Of a stretch of DNA of 64,000 bases, positions 59,417 through 64,000 are shown piece by piece. Positions within the stretch are counted from its first letter, which is position 1, and the number at the start of each line of letters is the position of its first letter. The notes below the pieces were generated by a model. That model did not search any database. It saw only the letters and a program-made list of their open reading frames with translations, and had not been told where the DNA came from. The position numbers and the translations under genes are program-made. The DNA comes from Pseudomonas extremaustralis (lineage in GTDB: Bacteria > Pseudomonadota > Gammaproteobacteria > Pseudomonadales > Pseudomonadaceae): the NCBI RefSeq assembly GCF_900102035.1, contig NZ_LT629689.1, positions 1,798,001-1,862,000 of the forward strand. The letters are read 5' to 3'.

Positions 59417-59701
59417 GACCTACGAAAATCCGATCTGCGCGAGCTAGTTTGTTCGCGCCGCACCGGGAAGCTATACAGGTTAGGGCAACGCGTTTTTCAG
59501 CTAAATCTACGAGGGAAAAAATTTTCACATATAGAACATGGCTCCTTCGGCAACCCGGCAATAAGAATGCACATATTAATACCAGATGCAAGCCCAGCAA
59601 TAAAAACAAAACAACCCAAAACATTTAGAAACCATGACCACGTGAAAGTAAGATTTGATAAAGATAAAACAACCCGCCCTTCCACTGCGTCCCCATACTG
59701 A
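59417..59701 (+). pseudogene. Possible second displaced toxin tail
   Basis: A frame of about 94 codons without a start, open after a TGA at 59414, ends at 59699-59701. Its latter half (HIEHGSFGNPAIRMHILIPD, FRNHDHVKVRFDKDK) looks like a toxin C-terminal end. It stops seven bases before the immunity-like ORF at 59709, as toxin-immunity pairs do. No family recognised; it may be noncoding. The rest of 59383-59708 holds nothing else. Confidence 0.35.
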
Positions 59702-59708
59702 GCTTACG

Positions 59709-60125
59709 ATGCTGAAATCCCCATTTAGTGACAGGCCCTTCACGCCAACGATTTCGTACATATTGGTGGCACTATCAATATATGACCTTGAAGAAACCAA
59801 AGGTGAGGCCCTGTGGAAATATGACCCCAATGATATTGACGAACGAGAAATCATCATAAAGAATTTCATTCTCAAAGAACTTATGTATCTTTCTTACAGA
59901 CATAGATTCGTATTAATTTCAATGCTTCAAGACGCGCTGAACACTCCAGACTTTGACTTCGTCAAAGAATTTGAAAGTAATTACGATGAGTACATAACAA
60001 TAGCTTGGGACGAAACAGAGATTAATGATCCACGAGGCTTCTTCGCAGACATCTATCGGCTAGCCAACGAGGTCTGGAAGGACGACCTCCAAAAAGCCAG
60101 CCTCGAAGACCCATCAACTTGGTAA
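59709..60125 (+). CDS. Orphan immunity-like protein
   Basis: A 138-residue acidic protein from ATG 59709 (an upstream TTG at 59655 is in the displaced tail). 'IYDLEETKGEALWKYDPND', 'LKELMYLSYRHRFVLI' and 'NDPRGFFADIYRLANEVW' line up weakly with YDIENT, EFLSY and TDQRAFMRTLLDRL of the 57802 protein, so both may be one diverged family. It is AT-rich like the region and could protect against toxins of relatives. Confidence 0.6.
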   Translation: MLKSPFSDRPFTPTISYILVALSIYDLEETKGEALWKYDPNDIDEREIIIKNFILKELMYLSYRHRFVLISMLQDALNTPDFDFVKEFESNYDEYITIAWDETEINDPRGFFADIYRLANEVWKDDLQKASLEDPSTW

Positions 60126-60226
60126 GTACACCGCCCCCTGAACGCAGGGCAAGCCGGCTCGCCACAACAAGCCCACTTCCCCCAGCAAGCCACTCACCAA
60201 AACTAGCCGGCTCGCACCCTACCCCG

Positions 60227-61285
60227 CTAAACCGATCGCAACCAACTCCCCTGCACCGAGCTGACGCGGTTGCGCCCGCTGCTCTTGGCTTCATACAACG
60301 CCAAGTCGGCGTCATTCAGCCAACTGGTGGCGTCGCCATGGGTGGGTTGATACGGTGCCAGGCCTATGCTCAAGCTGGCGCGCAGCGTCGGGTCCTGGGC
60401 GTAGGCCAGTGCATTGAAGCGGTCACGCAAGGCGTCCATGACTTCGGTCGCGCGGTTGAGGGGCATGCCCGGTAGGATTACGCAGAATTCGTCGCCGCCA
60501 TAACGCCCGGCCAGGTCGGTGGCGCGCAGGTTGTGACGCAGCACTTTGCCGAGCTGGCGCAATACGATGTCGCCGGTGACGTGGCCGTAGGTGTCGTTGA
60601 TGGTCTTGAAGTGGTCGATGTCGATCAACGCAATCGCTGCCCCCTGTTGTTCGCGGCGGCAGCGTTGGAACTCGATCTCCAGGTGGTCTTTCCAGGCGCC
60701 GTGGTTGAGCAGGCCGGACAGGCTGTCGGTACGGCTCAGGGCCAGCAATTCGCGCTTGCGCCGGGCCAGCGTCACGGCCTGGCGATAGCAGATCCAGCCG
60801 AGCGCCAGTGGGTACAGCATCAGGATCGGCAGGCAGCCATAGAGCTGGGCCTGGGTGGTGTCCGCAATAAAGGCGGGGGCAAACACAAGCAATGCTGCGC
60901 CGACGCCCAGCGCCTGCGCCACCCACCCTGCGAGCATGAACCGAGGGCCGCCGATGGCCACGTTGTTCATGGTCATCATCGACAGTGTGGTCACGCTGGG
61001 CAGTGGATTGAAATGCATGGCGCCGACCCAGAACCCGCCACAGAAGGAATCGAACAGCAGGTTGCGACGTTCACTGTGCAAGGTCTGGGCGCTGCGCAAC
61101 GACAGTTGAAACGCAAGGTGCGGCCAGATAAAGGCATTGGTCAACATCAACGCCCACACCCACCACGCCGGGTCGAGGGGGTACATGCCAACCACCACGC
61201 ACACTAAACCGAGCGTCAGCCCCAGGGTACGAGATTTATACAGCCGTGAAGCGAGCGGAAGTCCGTTTCCTTCTTCAGCTGACAT
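60227..61285 (-). CDS. MASE2-GGDEF diguanylate cyclase
   Basis: Makes cyclic di-GMP. The 352-residue protein has a membrane sensor domain of the MASE2 type (about 15-160; LGLTLGLVCVVVGMYPLDPA, NAFIWPHLAFQLS, ERRNLLFDSFCGGFWVG). The catalytic domain follows, with LALIDIDHFKTINDTYGH and the active site RYGGDEFCVILP. The RATD five residues before GGDEF is an intact inhibitory I-site. The start is ATG 61285; it has no close ribosome binding site because an 8-C run (61289-61296 as G) lies between it and AGGA. Similar to AdrA-type enzymes of enterics. Confidence 0.92.
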   Translation of the reverse strand: MSAEEGNGLPLASRLYKSRTLGLTLGLVCVVVGMYPLDPAWWVWALMLTNAFIWPHLAFQLSLRSAQTLHSERRNLLFDSFCGGFWVGAMHFNPLPSVTTLSMMTMNNVAIGGPRFMLAGWVAQALGVGAALLVFAPAFIADTTQAQLYGCLPILMLYPLALGWICYRQAVTLARRKRELLALSRTDSLSGLLNHGAWKDHLEIEFQRCRREQQGAAIALIDIDHFKTINDTYGHVTGDIVLRQLGKVLRHNLRATDLAGRYGGDEFCVILPGMPLNRATEVMDALRDRFNALAYAQDPTLRASLSIGLAPYQPTHGDATSWLNDADLALYEAKSSGRNRVSSVQGSWLRSV

Positions 61286-61389
61286 GATGGGGGGGGAAAT
61301 CCTGAGGGAATGCCTGGAGTCTATCAGGGTAGCGGCAAATCGCCACTGCCGCTTATAAGCTCAATGCGAGCCCCATCGTTCGATAAACG

Positions 61390-62055
61390 TTATCGACGGT
61401 GCGCCAACGAACGCACGCAGCGGTCCCCCAGGCTCTGCACGCCTTGCACCAACAGAACCAGCACAATCACCGTGACCACCATGATCTGGTTATTGAAGCG
61501 CTGGTAGCCATAGCGGATCGCCAGGTCGCCCAACCCGCCGCCGCCGATCACCCCGGCCATCGACGAGAAGCCGATCAGCATCACCAGGGTCAACGTCACG
61601 CCGGCCACCAGGGCTGGTAACGCCTCCGGCAACAGCACCTTGAGAATCACATGGCGGATATCGCCGCCCATCGCCACGATCGCTTCGATACGGCCCTTGT
61701 CCACTTCATCCAGGGCGGTTTCCACAATACGCGCAAAGAAGGGAAACGCGCCGATGGTGATCGGCACCACCGCTGCGGTACTGCCCAAAGTAGTACCGAC
61801 GATCAGGCGCGTGAGTGGGATCAACGCAATCAACATCACCACGAACGGCAAAGACCGCCCCAGGTTGATCATGCCGCCCACCGCCCGGTTGAGCCGGGGC
61901 AACGGAAACAGACCACCGCGCCGGCTGATAAACAACAGCACGCCCAACGGCAAGCCGATCAACAGCGTGAACAGCCCGGCCAGCAGCACCATGTACAGGG
62001 TTTCGCCGGTGGCGTTGAGCAGCAATTGCAGGATGTCATACCAATCAGTTTTCAT
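61390..62055 (-). CDS. MetI-type ABC transporter permease
   Basis: A 221-residue inner-membrane permease of the methionine-uptake type, five helices or so. [20 protein letters not shown] and the EAA loop ([30 protein letters not shown]) are typical. Its ATG overlaps the ATPase stop (ATGA at 62052-62055). It is the last gene of a binding protein-ATPase-permease operon read leftward. Confidence 0.9.
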   Translation of the reverse strand: MKTDWYDILQLLLNATGETLYMVLLAGLFTLLIGLPLGVLLFISRRGGLFPLPRLNRAVGGMINLGRSLPFVVMLIALIPLTRLIVGTTLGSTAAVVPITIGAFPFFARIVETALDEVDKGRIEAIVAMGGDIRHVILKVLLPEALPALVAGVTLTLVMLIGFSSMAGVIGGGGLGDLAIRYGYQRFNNQIMVVTVIVLVLLVQGVQSLGDRCVRSLAHRR

Positions 62056-62798
62056 ACCGCCCTCACCGCAGGCCGGCTGGGCGCCAACGAACGCCCCAGG
62101 CGCGAGGACGGATCGGCCTGCAACTGCACCAGGCTGCCACTTTCCACCACGCGCCCTTCGGCAAGGGACACGGCGCTGTCGCAGATGGCCTTGACCACGT
62201 CCAGCTCGTGGGTAATGAGTACGATGGTCACGCCCAGTTGCCGGTTGATATCGCGTAACAGTTCCAAGATCGAGGCGGTGGTTTCCGGGTCGAGGGCACT
62301 AGTGGCTTCATCCGACAACAGGTACGCCGGCCGCGCGGCCAATGCACGAGCGATGCCGACGCGCTGTTTTTGCCCGCCAGACAGTTGCGAAGGAAAGGCC
62401 ATGGCCTTGTCGCTCAACCCCACCAAAGCCAGCAACTCCGCTACCCGTGCCGCACGCTCGGCCTTGGGCACGTTGGCGATTTCCAGCGGCACTGCGACGT
62501 TGTCCGCCACGTTGCGCGAGTGCAGCAAGTTGAACCCCTGGAAAATCATGCCGATACGCTGGCGTTGCTGGCGCAATTGTTTGTCGCTCAGTTGGATCAG
62601 GTCCTGGCCATCCATCAGGATGCGCCCGGTGGTCGGCCGTTCCAGCAGATTCAGGCAACGCAGCAAGGTGCTTTTGCCCGCGCCGCTGCGCCCGACGATG
62701 CCAAAAATAGAGCCATCGGCGATCTGCAACGACACGTTGTCCAGCGCCGGGGGCTGGCCGTCGGCGTAGGTTTTGCTGACCCCCTCGACCACGATCAT
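62052..62798 (-). CDS. MetN-like ABC ATPase lacking the C-terminal NIL domain
   Basis: Walker [15 protein letters not shown]-loop [12 protein letters not shown], signature [15 protein letters not shown] and Walker [14 protein letters not shown] are intact. At 248 residues it is about 90 shorter than classical MetN, which ends in an ACT-like NIL domain that binds methionine and inhibits transport. The frame stops shortly after the ABC core. So it is a paralogue without that feedback; the cargo need not be methionine. It overlaps both neighbours by four bases. Confidence 0.9.
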   Translation of the reverse strand: MIVVEGVSKTYADGQPPALDNVSLQIADGSIFGIVGRSGAGKSTLLRCLNLLERPTTGRILMDGQDLIQLSDKQLRQQRQRIGMIFQGFNLLHSRNVADNVAVPLEIANVPKAERAARVAELLALVGLSDKAMAFPSQLSGGQKQRVGIARALAARPAYLLSDEATSALDPETTASILELLRDINRQLGVTIVLITHELDVVKAICDSAVSLAEGRVVESGSLVQLQADPSSRLGRSLAPSRPAVRAV

Positions 62799-63586
62799 TC
62801 GGTCGCCACCGGAATGACCGAACCGGCGTACGTCTCGGTGATGAACTTGGCCACCGCTGGCGAGCGCAGGTCTTTGGCCAGTTGCTTGACGCGCGGGTCG
62901 TCCAGCAATTTAGGCGTGGTCACCAGGATGTTCGCGTATGGATTGCCTTCGGCCTTTTCCAGCCCAAGCGCATCCCTGGCCGGTTGCAGTCCGGCTTCCA
63001 GCGCGAAGTTGCCATTGATCACCGCCAGGTCGACGTCATCCAGCGCCCGGGGAATCTGGGGCGATTCGATCTCGAGGATCTTCAAGTGCTTGGGGTTTTC
63101 GGCGATGTCCTTGGGCGTGGCCTGGTCCTTGGACGCATCGTTGAAACCGGGCTTGAGTGTGATCAGGCCGTTGGCCTGCAGCAGATAGAGCGCGCGACTG
63201 AGGTTGGTGACATTGTTCGGCACGGCCACGGTGCCTTTATCGGGCACCTGGGCCAGGCTGGCGTGGCGATGGGAATAGATGCCCAACGGCTCGATGTGCA
63301 CGGTGGCGGCGACCGCGAATTTCTGGCCGAGCGCCTGTTCCTGGGAATTGAGGTACGGCAGGTGCTGGAAGTAATTGGCATCGACGTCGCCATGGGCGAG
63401 CAACTCATTGGAGTTCACACCGCTGGGGATCTCGATGATTTTCAGGTTCAGGCCAGGGTCGAGCTTTTGTACATACTCGAGGATCTGTGCGTGGGGAATC
63501 GGGTCGGCGGCCACGCGCAAGGCATCGGCGGCCGACACACTCAAAGAGGCCAGCAACGCCGCCAGGGTAAGTGCAGTCTTCAACAT
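62795..63586 (-). CDS. MetQ/NlpA-type substrate-binding protein
   Basis: A 263-residue periplasmic binding protein. Its signal peptide ([17 protein letters not shown]) is of the ordinary type, with no lipobox Cys, unlike most MetQ lipoproteins. The family core is seen in [51 protein letters not shown] and [18 protein letters not shown] 63586 follows AGGAG. First gene of the operon. It probably delivers methionine or another small amino acid-like compound. Confidence 0.9.
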   Translation of the reverse strand: MLKTALTLAALLASLSVSAADALRVAADPIPHAQILEYVQKLDPGLNLKIIEIPSGVNSNELLAHGDVDANYFQHLPYLNSQEQALGQKFAVAATVHIEPLGIYSHRHASLAQVPDKGTVAVPNNVTNLSRALYLLQANGLITLKPGFNDASKDQATPKDIAENPKHLKILEIESPQIPRALDDVDLAVINGNFALEAGLQPARDALGLEKAEGNPYANILVTTPKLLDDPRVKQLAKDLRSPAVAKFITETYAGSVIPVATE

Positions 63587-63599
63587 AGTGATCTCCTGA

Positions 63600-64000
63600 T
63601 CAGGCGGACAAAGCGTGGGGAAGTGTGGCGTCGGCGTAGAAGCGCTGGGCGACATCGGGGTGCGAGCGCAGGCGGCCCTTGAGGTAGTTCCAGCCCACAT
63701 CTCGCAGCAACGGGTTGCGCGGATCGCTGGTGGGGCCGTGGGCATCGCGCAGCAGTTCCGGCGCCAATTGGTAAACCGGCACCACCGCGTCCAATTGCGC
63801 GCCGAGGAAAAACGCCAGGGACAAGCGCTCACTGCCGGCCGGTGGAGACACTACCCGGTGCACGGTGGCGCGCAGGTAGCCATTGCTCGCCAGTTCCAGC
63901 AGTTCGCCGATATTCACCACCAGGGTGTCGGGGCGCGGCGACGCATCGATCCAGCGCCCCTCTTCCACTTCCACCTGCAAACCCGCTTGCTCGTCTTGCA
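63600..64000 (-). CDS. 2-oxoglutarate/Fe(II) oxygenase (isopenicillin-N-synthase-like), 3' part
   Basis: The C-terminal 132 or so residues are inside; the start lies past the right edge. QDEQAGLQVEVEEGRWIDAS, VNIGELLELASNGYLRATVH (third metal ligand His) and the RLSLAFFLGAQLD end with the 2OG-binding Arg are typical of the isopenicillin-N-synthase family. It lies 13 bases upstream of the transporter operon in the same direction and may be part of it. Substrate unknown. Confidence 0.85.
   Translation of the reverse strand, partial: QDEQAGLQVEVEEGRWIDASPRPDTLVVNIGELLELASNGYLRATVHRVVSPPAGSERLSLAFFLGAQLDAVVPVYQLAPELLRDAHGPTSDPRNPLLRDVGWNYLKGRLRSHPDVAQRFYADATLPHALSA

Noticed and set aside
59413..59628. 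71-codon open frame starting RPTKIRSARASLF
   Set aside because: The frame has basic, random-looking composition; the overlapping frame ending at 59701 looks more like a protein and is better placed before the immunity gene.

Overview
The window looks like chromosomal DNA of a Pseudomonas of the fluorescens group. It is GC-rich, it carries the pseudomonad order glgA-treZ-malQ-treY-(DUF2934)-glgX that P. aeruginosa also has, and it has a 'GTAGGAGCGAGCTTGCTCGCG' type REP pair, Fur-box iron genes, an orphan VgrG island and an Rhs locus. No rRNA, tRNA, CRISPR array, phage or transposase gene was recognised. About 45 protein genes are called, several with starts moved downstream to a ribosome binding site.

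Layout. 1-718: 3' part of a D-2-hydroxyacid dehydrogenase. 770-1210: REP pair, then a glgA leader with two stem-loops, one presenting GGA in its loop (possible RsmA/CsrA site). 1212-11938: glycogen/alpha-glucan and trehalose block. 11940-15885: translationally coupled cluster of acyl-CoA-dehydrogenase-like protein, PIG-L deacetylase, methyltransferase and glycosyltransferase, then a second PIG-L protein that lacks the usual first Asp of its HPDDE motif. 16131-18695: autotransporter. 18880-21039: Fur-controlled TonB receptor. 21195-24384: a small unassigned locus in which a regulator-like gene, a cytosolic beta-rich protein with a secreted distant paralogue, and a small ORF are served by three copies of the same 19-bp promoter motif. 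24620-29799: ordinary metabolic genes, one of them a frameshifted VOC gene.

29992-39008: orphan type VI secretion island. A large perfect palindrome precedes vgrG, a DUF4123 adaptor, a VasX-like membrane effector and two nearly identical membrane proteins taken as immunity proteins. The second copy is preceded by a duplicated scrap of the effector's 3' end, and the copies differ almost only in their transmembrane hairpin.

39033-52871: GntR regulator and allophanate hydrolase; cystathionine beta-synthase and gamma-lyase (reverse transsulfuration); FecI/FecR pair with no receptor beside it; MscS-type channel with a cyclic-nucleotide-binding-like domain; pirin; RND efflux pump.

52982-60125: Rhs polymorphic toxin with a 182-residue variable C-terminus and an overlapping immunity gene, then an AT-richer graveyard of displaced toxin tails and immunity genes, including a CdiI-like gene broken by one stop codon. 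60227-64000: MASE2-GGDEF diguanylate cyclase, a MetNIQ-type transporter whose ATPase lacks the usual C-terminal domain, and the end of a 2OG-Fe(II) oxygenase.

The two most likely new biological stories are the shared-motif locus (21.2-24.4 kb) and the diversifying toxin-immunity regions (33-39 kb and 57-60 kb). All function calls come from reading motifs by eye; no database search was run.
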